This document shows, piece by piece, positions 15,814-23,149 of a stretch of 51,017 bases of DNA. The notes under the pieces are model-generated. The model ran no database searches, was not told the origin of the DNA, and saw nothing but the letters and a program-made list of their open reading frames with translations. How positions within the stretch are numbered: position 1 is the first letter of the stretch; each line of letters opens with the position of its first letter. Source of the stretch: an uncultured Campylobacter sp. (GTDB lineage Bacteria > Actinomycetota > Actinomycetes > Mycobacteriales > Mycobacteriaceae); contig CALTYW010000001.1 in NCBI GenBank assembly GCA_943913625.1, forward strand, positions 1 to 51,017, read 5' to 3'. The position numbers were made by a program, and so were the translations under genes.

Positions 15814-15998
15814 TGCGACCGACCTACGGCCCGTGGCAGCGCTAGTTCGCCTGGCGACCCGTCCGCACCGAACAGCACGGCTGGCGGTGGCTGCGCACCG
15901 TGGAGCGCGCCCTGCGCTATCCGCCCGACATCCCGTTCGCCCCCGACCCGTGCTGGGTGTACCGCCCAACCCCCAACAACCGACACGAGACCCAATGA
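15813..15998 (+). pseudogene. Small gene with an in-frame TAG at codon 11
   Basis: ATG 15813 opens a frame reading MRPTYGPWQR, then TAG (15843-15845), then continues open for 50 codons (FAWRPVRTEQHGWRWLRTVE and on) to TGA 15996-15998. That TGA overlaps the next gene's ATG exactly as at other junctions of this operon, and the 5' ATG overlaps the previous stop. The whole frame is therefore the ancestral gene. The interruption is one base away from a sense codon, so it is either a nonsense mutation or a programmed readthrough. The protein is Trp/Arg-rich and of unknown function. Confidence 0.7.
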
Positions 15999-16129
15999 CC
16001 CCACTACCGACCGCGCTGCGCTGGGCAATGCAAGACCTCGAAGCCTGCGGCATCGACCCCATGCGCCACATCGAAACCGCCCGCGCCTTGACCAACCTCT
16101 ACCTCGGACTAATCGGAGGAACCGTATGA
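15995..16129 (+). CDS. 44-residue helical protein
   Basis: From ATG 15995 to TGA 16127-16129, both ends in 4-base overlaps. One long amphipathic helix is predicted. Function unknown. Confidence 0.55.
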   Translation: MTPLPTALRWAMQDLEACGIDPMRHIETARALTNLYLGLIGGTV

Positions 16130-16614
16130 CAATCCCTGCCCACATCATGCCCGCCGTCGAGTTCAAACGACTCCACGACGACGTGCCACTACCGACCCGC
16201 GCCCACCCTACGGATGCGGGCGTTGACCTCACCGCCGACTGCGTCATGCACGACACCGACCGATACACCGACTGGGAGGTTGACATCATCCAACCCGGTT
16301 ATTCCCGCATCTACGGCACCGGCATTGCAGCCGCAATCCCCGAGGGGTACGTCGGCTTGCTGTTTGTTCGTTCCTCCCTGGGGGTGAAGCGCCACCTTGA
16401 TATTGCAAACGGTACCGGGGTGATTGACGCGCCGTACCGGGGTGAGGTGATGGTGTGCCTCCGCAACACCGGCAATAAGGCTGCCACGATCACCCGCGGG
16501 GAACGCATCGTGCAAATGGTGACCGTGCCCGTGAACCTCACCCCCTGGGTCGAAGTCGACGACCTGGACGACACCGAACGAGGGGAGGGCGGGATTGGAT
16601 CAACCGGATACTGA
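16126..16614 (+). CDS. dut: dUTPase
   Basis: A 162-residue trimeric dUTP pyrophosphatase that keeps uracil out of phage DNA. All five family motifs are visible: I DAGVDL (30-35), II RSSLG (82-86), III GVIDAPYRGE (98-107, catalytic Asp101 and substrate-contact Tyr104), IV RGERIVQM (124-131), V RGEGGIGSTG (152-161). There is a modest insertion between motifs I and II. The 3' end overlaps the next gene by 20 bases. Confidence 0.95.
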   Translation: MTIPAHIMPAVEFKRLHDDVPLPTRAHPTDAGVDLTADCVMHDTDRYTDWEVDIIQPGYSRIYGTGIAAAIPEGYVGLLFVRSSLGVKRHLDIANGTGVIDAPYRGEVMVCLRNTGNKAATITRGERIVQMVTVPVNLTPWVEVDDLDDTERGEGGIGSTGY

Positions 16615-16786
16615 CCCCGTAGACGTCGTCTACATCTCGGAGCAAACCGGCTACAGCAAGGTCAGCGTCTACCGCTGGCACCACGCCGGCATGCTCCCCG
16701 AACCCGCCAGGACACGCCCACTCGGGTGGCAACGGGCAACCATCGACTGGTGGGTCAGGCAGAACTTCACCACCGATTGGGACTGA
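16595..16786 (+). CDS. Small MerR-like HTH protein
   Basis: 63 residues from TTG 16595 with a good AGGGGAGGG site. The pattern VYISEQTGYSKVSVYRWHHA, then a DWWVRQ helix, is a short winged HTH as in excisionases and small activators. With the 3521 product it is one of two Xis-like candidates. Position next to dut favours a regulatory role. Confidence 0.6.
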   Translation: MDQPDTDPVDVVYISEQTGYSKVSVYRWHHAGMLPEPARTRPLGWQRATIDWWVRQNFTTDWD

Positions 16787-16801
16787 CATGGGCGCTCGGT
16801 G

Positions 16802-16830
16802 TTGCAATAGGTAACGTAAATAGGCAACAT
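16802..16830 (+). promoter_or_regulatory. Promoter for the WhiB-like gene (leaderless)
   Basis: TTGCAA (16802-16807), 17 bp, CAACAT (16825-16830), with TAGGTAAC and TAGGCAACAT copies inside. GTG 16838 lies 7 nt after the -10, so the transcript should begin at or next to the start codon. Same layout as the promoters at 2494, 8454 and 25818. Confidence 0.6.
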
Positions 16831-16837
16831 TTGTTGT

Positions 16838-17326
16838 GTGCGTGCACCATGTGAGGGGAAAACGGTTTTCACAGACCCCGATCACGCGACCCAGCAGGAA
16901 CGCGCCCAAGCGCTCGAAATGTGCCACCACTGCCCCCTGCGCCCCCAATGCGCACAAGATGCACTCACCGCAGGCACCACCCTTGACGGGGAATACCGCT
17001 CACCCGCTGTCGGCGTGATCCAAGCAGGCGTACTGCTCATGGGCGATAAACGAAGCCGCGACGCGCTCTACTCGATTACCAGCCTGCCGCCGGCGCGCCC
17101 CCGCACCCGAAAACCCACCCCGCGTACTTGCTTGCACTGCGGCCAGGCGATGGTACCCCGCGACAAGTCGATCAGCCTGGACTCCTCGATCATCACGCAC
17201 GCGGCCAGGGGCTACTGCCGGATCTGTTACGCGAAGCTCAAACGTGAGGGCAAACTTGCCACGCTGCATCCGAAGCACCAGGCCGCCTTGGGGTGGCGTG
17301 AGAAGCACCAGCGGAAAACCGTATGA
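16838..17326 (+). CDS. WhiB-like protein fused to a zinc ribbon
   Basis: 162 residues from a probably leaderless GTG. The N-terminal part is a WhiB-like domain: Cys5, Cys29, Cys32 and Cys38 (CHHCPLRPQC) should hold a [4Fe-4S] cluster. The usual GVWGG turn is replaced by the DGEYRSPAVG region. The C-terminal half adds a second Cys set (CLHCGQ at about 106, GYCRICYAKLKREGK at about 135-150), a zinc-ribbon-like module not found in host WhiB proteins. Phage WhiB proteins can block or redirect host WhiB regulators at the sigma factor; that role is inferred. Confidence 0.8.
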   Translation: MRAPCEGKTVFTDPDHATQQERAQALEMCHHCPLRPQCAQDALTAGTTLDGEYRSPAVGVIQAGVLLMGDKRSRDALYSITSLPPARPRTRKPTPRTCLHCGQAMVPRDKSISLDSSIITHAARGYCRICYAKLKREGKLATLHPKHQAALGWREKHQRKTV

Positions 17327-17481
17327 CCAGGCACAAACGCGAGGCCTTCGGCGTGTCGCAGTCGCCGGACGACCGCAACCCCTATACCCCGCCCACACCA
17401 GCCCGTAAAGGCCGGCGCAAACCCCGCTGGCACCCCAAACCCACCCGCGCAAATGTAACGAGAAGCAACACGATCAGGTAA
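17323..17481 (+). CDS. 52-residue basic peptide
   Basis: ATG 17323 overlaps the WhiB stop; TAA is at 17479-17481. Very rich in Arg/Lys/Pro (RKGRRKPRWHPKPTR), so it may bind nucleic acid. Its last bases contain CAGGTAACAT, another copy of the phage -10-like motif. Function unknown. Confidence 0.55.
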   Translation: MTRHKREAFGVSQSPDDRNPYTPPTPARKGRRKPRWHPKPTRANVTRSNTIR

Positions 17482-17639
17482 CATTACAAGCGTGTGATTC
17501 GAGTGCGGCCCGGATACTCATGGCTAGGCCCAAGGATCCCCCACAACCCCACAGATACCGGGCGAGGGGACACCTCACTCGGAGACACGACGCCACACGA
17601 CCACCCGCCCAGCCTTTCGGCGGCGTAGGCCATGTGGCA

Positions 17640-17690
17640 GGTGCGCGCCGCGAGTTTGGGCGGGACGCAGGTTCAACTCCTGGCGCACCA
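17640..17690 (+). tRNA. tRNA-like remnant without a D-arm
   Basis: A 7-bp acceptor stem GGTGCGC/GCGCACC followed by A, and a T-arm CAGG-TTCAACT-CCTG, enclose only about 21 nt. No D-arm and no clean anticodon stem can be drawn. Probably a decayed tRNA at the head of the tRNA cluster. Confidence 0.35.
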
Positions 17691-17692
17691 CG

Positions 17693-17757
17693 GCCCGTGC
17701 AGGTGCTGGCAAAGTCACCGCATTGATCCCCAGTCGCCGGGGGGTAGACCACGGGCA
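17693..17757 (+). tRNA. tRNA-like element of unclear identity
   Basis: Acceptor GCCCGTG/CACGGGC with A after it (17693-17699, 17750-17756) and a D-stem GGTG/CACC around a CTGGCAAAGT loop. No standard T-loop and no 7-base anticodon loop. Likely a diverged or decayed tRNA. Confidence 0.3.
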
Positions 17758-17770
17758 AATCGGCGGCCCT

Positions 17771-17850
17771 GGAAGCGTCGCGCATGGTGCGCAACCCGTC
17801 TCGAACACGGGGGCCGCTAACCCGGAGGGGTTCGATTCCTCACGCTTCCG
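17771..17850 (+). tRNA. tRNA-Ser (anticodon CGA)
   Basis: Acceptor GGAAGCG/CGCTTCC with discriminator G, D-stem GCGC/GCGC, anticodon stem CCCGT/ACGGG around CTCGAAC (anticodon 17802-17804), long class II variable arm, T-loop TTCGATT. The D-loop is only 5 nt, which is short. It would read UCG, a codon used very often in the late fibre genes here. Confidence 0.75.
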
Positions 17851-17851
17851 C

Positions 17852-17935
17852 ACCCCGCTGGCGGAATTGGTAGACGCGACGTCCTCAAAAGGCGTTACCC
17901 GACCAGGTGTCCCGGTTCGAATCCGGGGCGGGGGA
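17852..17935 (+). tRNA. tRNA-Leu (anticodon CAA)
   Basis: Class II tRNA starting one base after the Ser tRNA. GCGGAATTGGTAGACGC D-arm, anticodon stem ACGTC/GGCGT around CTCAAAA (anticodon 17886-17888, reads UUG), variable arm, T-arm CCCGG-TTCGAAT-CCGGG. Acceptor ACCCCGC/GCGGGGG has a mismatch at the first pair. CCA is not encoded. Confidence 0.78.
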
Positions 17936-18023
17936 CTGGGTCGCCCGGAGCCATAACTCGGGCCGACGGTGCGGCACACCGGCAGCCGCACAGCCCTAAC
18001 CCACCAACCACAAGGAGAACCGC

Positions 18024-18299
18024 ATGAAGATCAAGAACCTGCTCGCCGCACTCGGCGCAACCGTCGTAGCCCGACACCTCGCGCACTACGCGCTCGCGAT
18101 CTACTCCCAGGTCGTCACCGACGGCGAAGCAACCGATCTGCTCATCGAGCGTATCCGCGACCACCGCTTCGCAGTCGCCAAGAACCGCGCAGACCTCGCC
18201 GGCATCTACCATGCCCACGGCCAGGAGTTGCTCGCGCACTACTTCGCTTACCGCGCCGAGCGACTTCTTGACCGCATCGAGCGCGAAGCCGCGAACTAG
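18024..18299 (+). CDS. Hypothetical protein with N-terminal hydrophobic helix
   Basis: 91 residues from ATG 18024 behind AAGGAGA. The first ~30 residues are hydrophobic with a basic start (MKIKNLLAALGATVVARHLA), possibly a membrane anchor; the rest is a charged helix. First gene after the tRNA cluster. Function unknown. Confidence 0.6.
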   Translation: MKIKNLLAALGATVVARHLAHYALAIYSQVVTDGEATDLLIERIRDHRFAVAKNRADLAGIYHAHGQELLAHYFAYRAERLLDRIEREAAN

Positions 18300-18309
18300 G
18301 ATCACCACC

Positions 18310-18693
18310 ATGCACTTCCTGGAAAAACACCCCACCCCGTGGAACCTTGAATACAGCGACGGCGAAAACAGGCGCGGCTGCATCGTCGATGCCAACGGAA
18401 CTCCCGTAATCGTTGCGTGGGACGAAGACAGCGTGAACACTGAACTACGCGGCGACATCTTCGAATTGCTGAAGTTCGTCAACGAGCACCAGTTCGCGCT
18501 GCGGCCCGCCGACCAGATCATCCGCGAAGCTCGCGAACGTGAAAAGAACCCGCTGCACGAGCTGTTCCACGCGGGCTACATCAACGTCGACGACCTCAAG
18601 GAAGCTCCGGCGATCTACGCCTTGGTGACTGCGCAGTTCGACCAGCTGCTCGGGGAGATGCAGCGCCGAGCCGACGAACGGGGTATCCACTAA
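18310..18693 (+). CDS. Hypothetical protein, MHFLEKHP family, copy 1
   Basis: 127 residues from ATG 18310. It opens with MHFLEKHPTPW, nearly the same as the next gene (MHFLEKHPGPW), and both carry a (I)VDANG...V.WD block and a LRGD/LQGD..(E)L...VN/IN segment. They are tandem duplicates. The frame extends upstream but without a ribosome site. Function unknown. Confidence 0.6.
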   Translation: MHFLEKHPTPWNLEYSDGENRRGCIVDANGTPVIVAWDEDSVNTELRGDIFELLKFVNEHQFALRPADQIIREAREREKNPLHELFHAGYINVDDLKEAPAIYALVTAQFDQLLGEMQRRADERGIH

Positions 18694-19043
18694 TGCATTT
18701 CCTGGAGAAGCACCCCGGCCCGTGGCGTTTAGTTCGCCAAACCGCGAAGAATCTGTCGCCGGATCTGCGCGACAGCATTCTCGCCAACGAGTACGACGAT
18801 GTGCGCTACGTTCCGCACGCGCCGGATCGGGACGTGATTGTGGACGCGAACGGTGACACGGTCGTCGAAACCTGGGATGGCGAGGGCTACGCTTCCGGCT
18901 TGCAAGGCGACGCCCGCGACCTGGTGGACTTCATCAACATCATCGGCCCGAGATTGCCACGCCTGATACAGCTGGACATCCAAGAGAAGATGCGCGACGT
19001 GTACAAGAGGCGCTTGGGGTACATCGAACGGGACAGCAACTAG
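18693..19043 (+). CDS. Hypothetical protein, MHFLEKHP family, copy 2
   Basis: 116 residues; ATG 18693 overlaps the stop of its paralog (TAATG). Shares the first ten residues and the DANG/WD block with copy 1 but has a ~25-residue insertion after the N-terminus. Function unknown. Confidence 0.6.
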   Translation: MHFLEKHPGPWRLVRQTAKNLSPDLRDSILANEYDDVRYVPHAPDRDVIVDANGDTVVETWDGEGYASGLQGDARDLVDFINIIGPRLPRLIQLDIQEKMRDVYKRRLGYIERDSN

Positions 19044-19079
19044 CGGCACAACGCCGGTGCGCCCGTATCCTCCGCGACC

Positions 19080-19616
19080 ATGACGCAGATAGCAGTAGCC
19101 GACCTGGCCCACTACCCCGGCAACGCCAGGCAGGGCGACGTGGACATGATCGCCGAATCGCTGGAAGTCAACGGCCAGTACAAACCCATCGTCGTCAACC
19201 GTGGCGACAAAGAACCGTCCCTGACCAACACGGTGCTGTGTGGCAACCACACCCTTGATGCTGCGAAACAGCTGGGGTGGGCCACGTTGGACGCCCACTG
19301 GGTTGACCTCACCGCAGAGCAGGCGCGCCGGGTTGTACTCGTCGACAACCGCGCCAACGACGCCGCGAGCTATGACGTTGACGCCCTGGTCGATCTGCTG
19401 ACCGAGTACCCCGACCTCGACGGCACCGGCTTCACCCGCGACGAACTCGACACGCTGCTCGAAGAGCTAGACGCCGCCGACGCGGAGGTACCGGACATGC
19501 CAGACGAGGAACCCGCCACCGAATGGAACCTACTCGTCGAGTGCGGCAGCGAAGACGAAGCGAAACTGCTCAAGACCAAGCTCACCGCCGAGGGTTACAC
19601 CTGCGGACTCGCGTAA
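19080..19616 (+). CDS. ParB-like nuclease-domain protein
   Basis: 178 residues. About 1-110 form a ParB N-terminal-like domain (DLAHYPGNARQGDVDMIAES, then VLCGNHTLDAAKQLGW), with the GNH motif where ParB proteins have G-E/N-R/H. About 120-178 is acidic and ends in a small domain. Phage versions occur just before terminase genes and are proposed to nick DNA or act with methylases; no methylase is present here. Start ATG 19080 has no strong ribosome site. Confidence 0.75.
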   Translation: MTQIAVADLAHYPGNARQGDVDMIAESLEVNGQYKPIVVNRGDKEPSLTNTVLCGNHTLDAAKQLGWATLDAHWVDLTAEQARRVVLVDNRANDAASYDVDALVDLLTEYPDLDGTGFTRDELDTLLEELDAADAEVPDMPDEEPATEWNLLVECGSEDEAKLLKTKLTAEGYTCGLA

Positions 19617-19634
19617 CGTGACGGAAAGGACACC

Positions 19635-19877
19635 ATGCAGACACCCACAGCACTCCAACGCCTAATTGACGAACTCAACCGTGACATCGACCAAGACGAC
19701 GAAGCTCTCGTAGCCGACTACATCATCGTCACCCGCAGCGAAGACCTTGACGGCAACGAGGCCATCCGTACCTACTCGTCCGCCGGCATCTCCCGCGTTA
19801 CCGCCACCGGCATGCTGCACTACGCCCAGAACGACATCTGGGAGGGCGCGATGGAACCGTTCGACGACGACGAATAA
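19635..19877 (+). CDS. Small conserved-type actinophage protein
   Basis: 80 residues from ATG 19635 behind GGAAAGGA. Acidic ends and a central YIIVTRSEDLDGNEAIRTYS strand region. I recall similar short proteins before terminase genes of actinophages, without known function. The 56 bp to the next gene are the only clear gap before terminase. Confidence 0.6.
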   Translation: MQTPTALQRLIDELNRDIDQDDEALVADYIIVTRSEDLDGNEAIRTYSSAGISRVTATGMLHYAQNDIWEGAMEPFDDDE

Positions 19878-19933
19878 GGGACAACCCCCAAGCGTCGTAG
19901 CGTGACCTGCCGACGATCCGGGAGGTCACTACA

Positions 19934-20338
19934 TTGCCCGCCAAACACCGCGACAAGGACGCACTACGCATAGCCGAACGCGCACGCAAAGCACGCGACA
20001 TGCGCATCATCGGCATGAGCTACCCACAGATCGCTGACCAACTCGGCGTGTCCCCGGCGACCGTCCGCAACGACATTAAGCGCTTCACCGAAGACCTCCC
20101 AAAAGAAGAAGCACTCGAGTACCGCGACCACCAGGTCGCCCTCCACGAGATGATGATTAGCCGCTGGGCACCGAAAGCCCTGAAAGGCGATTACAAGGCG
20201 GCGATGGTGGTGGCGAAGTACGACCAGCTGCGCACCGAACTCCTGGGCACCGGCAGGATCGAAGACGACGGCGGGGAACAGGTCGCCCGTAATGAACTCG
20301 CCGCCATGATGGAGGCGATCAAGGGGGCAGCGTCGTGA
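19934..20338 (+). CDS. terS: Terminase small subunit
   Basis: 134 residues from TTG 19934 with GGAGGT upstream. An N-terminal helix-turn-helix (DMRIIGMSYPQIADQLGVSP) should recognise the packaging site; the helical centre is for oligomerisation and the C-terminus for large-subunit contact. It overlaps the large-subunit GTG. Assigned mainly from HTH plus position. Confidence 0.8.
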   Translation: MPAKHRDKDALRIAERARKARDMRIIGMSYPQIADQLGVSPATVRNDIKRFTEDLPKEEALEYRDHQVALHEMMISRWAPKALKGDYKAAMVVAKYDQLRTELLGTGRIEDDGGEQVARNELAAMMEAIKGAAS

Positions 20339-21627
20339 CCGTCGGCATGTCGCAGAAGCAGCTCGACAGCGTCGCCCACGCGAACCTGCGCGTGAACATC
20401 TTCGACGGCTCGGTGCGCGCCGGGAAAACGTTCGGCTGGCTGTGGATCATCCTCAACGAATGCGCCACCTACACCGGGGCGGGCAGCATCGTGATCTTCG
20501 GCAAGAACCGCGATTCCATCTACCGCAACGTCTTCGAGCCGCTGGAAAACCTTGCCGTGTTCGCCCCGTTCCGGGGCCAGGTGCGCTACCGCCAGGGCGC
20601 AGCCACCGCCACCATCTTCGGGCGCAAAGTCCACGTCATCGGCGCGAACGACGAGGGATCCGAGGCCCGCATCCGAGGCATGACCATCGGGCGCGCCTTT
20701 GGCGACGAAATCACCGTGCTCAACCGCTCGTTCTTCCGCCAGATGCTCGCCCGCATGTCCGTCGCCGGCGCGAAACTCTGGGGCACCACAAACCCCGATT
20801 CCCCCGCGCACTGGCTCAAAGCCGACTACCTCTCCAAGATCCCCGGCACGATGCACTTCGACCCCGACACCCCCGAGGGCGATCAGCTGCTGTCGTGGTC
20901 GTACTGGCACTTCACGATGGACGACAACCCATCTTTGGACGATGAGTACCGCGAAGCCTTGAAGCGCGAGTACACGGGCCTGTGGTACAAGCGCTTCATC
21001 CTCGGCCTATGGGTCAGCGCGGAGGGGGCGATCTACCCCATGTTCGACGAGACCCGCCACACGATCCACCCCGACGACCTGCCACGCATCGACCGCACCC
21101 TGGCGCTGGGCATCGACTACGGCACCACCCACCCCACTGCCGGCATGCTCCTGGGCGTGGGCCGCAACCCCGCCGGCGTCAACCAGCTCTACATCCTCGA
21201 CGAATGGGCACCCGCCACCGGACTCACCGACGCGAAGCTGTCCCGCGACCTCGCCACGAAACGGCTCGAGTGGCGCGCCAAGTGGCCCGAACCCGAATGG
21301 ACGTACACCGACCCCGCCGCCAAATCGTTCTCCACCCAGCTGTGGGAAGACCAACACCCCGCGCTCGCCAAGGCCGACAACGCCGTCCTCGACGGCATCC
21401 GCACCGTCGCATCACTCCTGGACAATGACCAGCTCCGAATATCCAAGACCTGTACCGAACTGATTAGAGAGCTACCCGGCTACCGCTGGGACGACAAGGC
21501 AGCAAACCGAGGCGTCGAAGCCCCCGTCAAGGAACACGACGACTACTCCGACGCCCTGCGCTACGCCGTCTACTCGTCCCGCTGGGAGTGGGCAAGACTC
21601 CTCGACCGCGTATTGGAGACCACCTAA
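20335..21627 (+). CDS. terL: Terminase large subunit
   Basis: 430 residues, PBSX/Terminase_3 style. Walker A GSVRAGKT (25-32), Walker B with Asp124-Glu125 (RAFGDEI), coupling region GTTNPDSPAHW. The nuclease domain starts at LGIDYGTT (Asp261) and includes TDPAAKSF and DDYSDALRYA, which supply the metal-binding acids. Packages DNA into the prohead. GTG start overlaps terS. Confidence 0.95.
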   Translation: MTVGMSQKQLDSVAHANLRVNIFDGSVRAGKTFGWLWIILNECATYTGAGSIVIFGKNRDSIYRNVFEPLENLAVFAPFRGQVRYRQGAATATIFGRKVHVIGANDEGSEARIRGMTIGRAFGDEITVLNRSFFRQMLARMSVAGAKLWGTTNPDSPAHWLKADYLSKIPGTMHFDPDTPEGDQLLSWSYWHFTMDDNPSLDDEYREALKREYTGLWYKRFILGLWVSAEGAIYPMFDETRHTIHPDDLPRIDRTLALGIDYGTTHPTAGMLLGVGRNPAGVNQLYILDEWAPATGLTDAKLSRDLATKRLEWRAKWPEPEWTYTDPAAKSFSTQLWEDQHPALAKADNAVLDGIRTVASLLDNDQLRISKTCTELIRELPGYRWDDKAANRGVEAPVKEHDDYSDALRYAVYSSRWEWARLLDRVLETT

Positions 21628-23138
21628 TGGCATTCCCCGCCCCGCACACACCCTGGCCCATGCCCGAGTGGGATCCAGTGCGCACAATGGTCGAGCAAGC
21701 CGCCATGTGGTGGGAGGGCGACGTCAACCAGCTCTCGTCGGCGTACCACGGCCAATACAAGCCGTCGCAGTACGCCGGCGGCGTCAAGGGCGCGGTGTCG
21801 CGCTGGTTCTGGGGCAACCCCGACATGAAGCAAGACCGCCGCGTCCACATGCCGCTGGCCGCTGATATTTGCGCCACTTCCGCGACGCTGTTGTTCGACC
21901 GCCCGCCGCGCTTCACCCACCCCGAGGAAGAGGTGCAAGACCACCTCGACGAGTTGCTCAACCCCGACGAATTCCCCGCACAGCTACTCGTCGCTGCCGA
22001 GTCCTGCGCAGCCCTCGGTGGTGTCGGCTGGCGTATCCAGTGGGACACCGACATCGACCAGCACCCGTGGATCGAATGGGTCGACGCCGATCAGTGCTGG
22101 CCCACGTTCGCCTACGGCAAACTCCAGTCCGTCATGTTCATGGAGGAACTCACCCCCATCAACAACATGACCTACCGGCTGTTCACCGAGCACACCCGTG
22201 GCCGCATCGACTACCGGCTCATGGAGGGCAAACCCAACGACACCGGACGTATCGTGCCCCTCACCGAGCACCCGACCACCGCCGCGCTCGCCAACGAAGT
22301 CGACGAAGACTCCGGCCAGTACACCGACATGACCGTCCTGACCGCAGGCTACATCCCCAACGCCCGCCCCGTCGTCGGATTCCGCAAACACGGCCAACTG
22401 CGCCACATCGGGCGCTCTGATCTGACCCCTGACATGTTCCCGATGTTCGACGCGCTTGATGAAGTCTGGACGGAGATTCGCGCCGAAATCCGCCTGTCAC
22501 GCAAGAAGATCATCGTCCCCGACTGGATGCTCGAAACCCACGCCCTCGGCGCAGGTCAAAGCTTCGACAACGACCGCGAAGTCTTCTCCCCCGTGCGCGG
22601 CCACCCGAACTCCGAGATGAAACCGGAAATCTACGCCCCGGCCCTGCGCATCACCGAGATGGTGGACGCCGCGACCGCCTGGACGGACAAGATCATCCAG
22701 CGCGCCAACTACTCGCCGGCGTCGTTCGGACTCGACACCACCACCAGCGGCAACCCCACGGCGCGTGAGATTGAAGCCCGCTACGACGCCTCCATGAAGA
22801 CCTGGTCGTCGAAGTCCGCCTACTGGCGCGCCGGGTTGAAAGCCGCCGCCACCGCACTCATGCAGCGCGACAGCATCATGCACGGCAAACCCATCGACAT
22901 CGACCCGCCGCGCATCGAGATGGACAAACCCGTCCAGGAAACCGCGCAGGATCGCGCACAGACCATCCAGGCGCTGGAAGCCGCCCGCTCCGCGTCCACG
23001 GAAACCAGGGTGGCCATGCAGTGGCCCGACTGGGACGCAGACATGCAAGCCCAGGAGGTCGAGCGCATCAAGCTCGAGCAGGCCGGCACCTACGACCCCG
23101 CCCTGTTCGCCCAGCCGGACGATCAACTCGACCTGTAG
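21627..23138 (+). CDS. Portal protein
   Basis: 503 residues from ATG 21627 (TAATG overlap with terL). SPP1 gp6-type portal: conserved LPLAADICATSATLLF-like N-terminal region at about 78-92, then the clip/stem region (EIRLSRKKIIVPDWML), and an acidic C-terminus. Forms the dodecameric ring at the packaging vertex. Confidence 0.9.
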   Translation: MAFPAPHTPWPMPEWDPVRTMVEQAAMWWEGDVNQLSSAYHGQYKPSQYAGGVKGAVSRWFWGNPDMKQDRRVHMPLAADICATSATLLFDRPPRFTHPEEEVQDHLDELLNPDEFPAQLLVAAESCAALGGVGWRIQWDTDIDQHPWIEWVDADQCWPTFAYGKLQSVMFMEELTPINNMTYRLFTEHTRGRIDYRLMEGKPNDTGRIVPLTEHPTTAALANEVDEDSGQYTDMTVLTAGYIPNARPVVGFRKHGQLRHIGRSDLTPDMFPMFDALDEVWTEIRAEIRLSRKKIIVPDWMLETHALGAGQSFDNDREVFSPVRGHPNSEMKPEIYAPALRITEMVDAATAWTDKIIQRANYSPASFGLDTTTSGNPTAREIEARYDASMKTWSSKSAYWRAGLKAAATALMQRDSIMHGKPIDIDPPRIEMDKPVQETAQDRAQTIQALEAARSASTETRVAMQWPDWDADMQAQEVERIKLEQAGTYDPALFAQPDDQLDL

Positions 23139-23149
23139 GCTAACCACCC

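Noticed and set aside
17456..17484. A further promoter at TAACAT 17479-17484
   Set aside because: The CAGGTAACAT motif is present but the -35 position (TAACGA) is poor and the next possible GTG frame (about 44 codons) has no other support.
19878..19933. A cos site before the terminase genes
   Set aside because: Short inverted repeats are present but nothing marks a cut site, and phage ends cannot be seen from an integrated genome.
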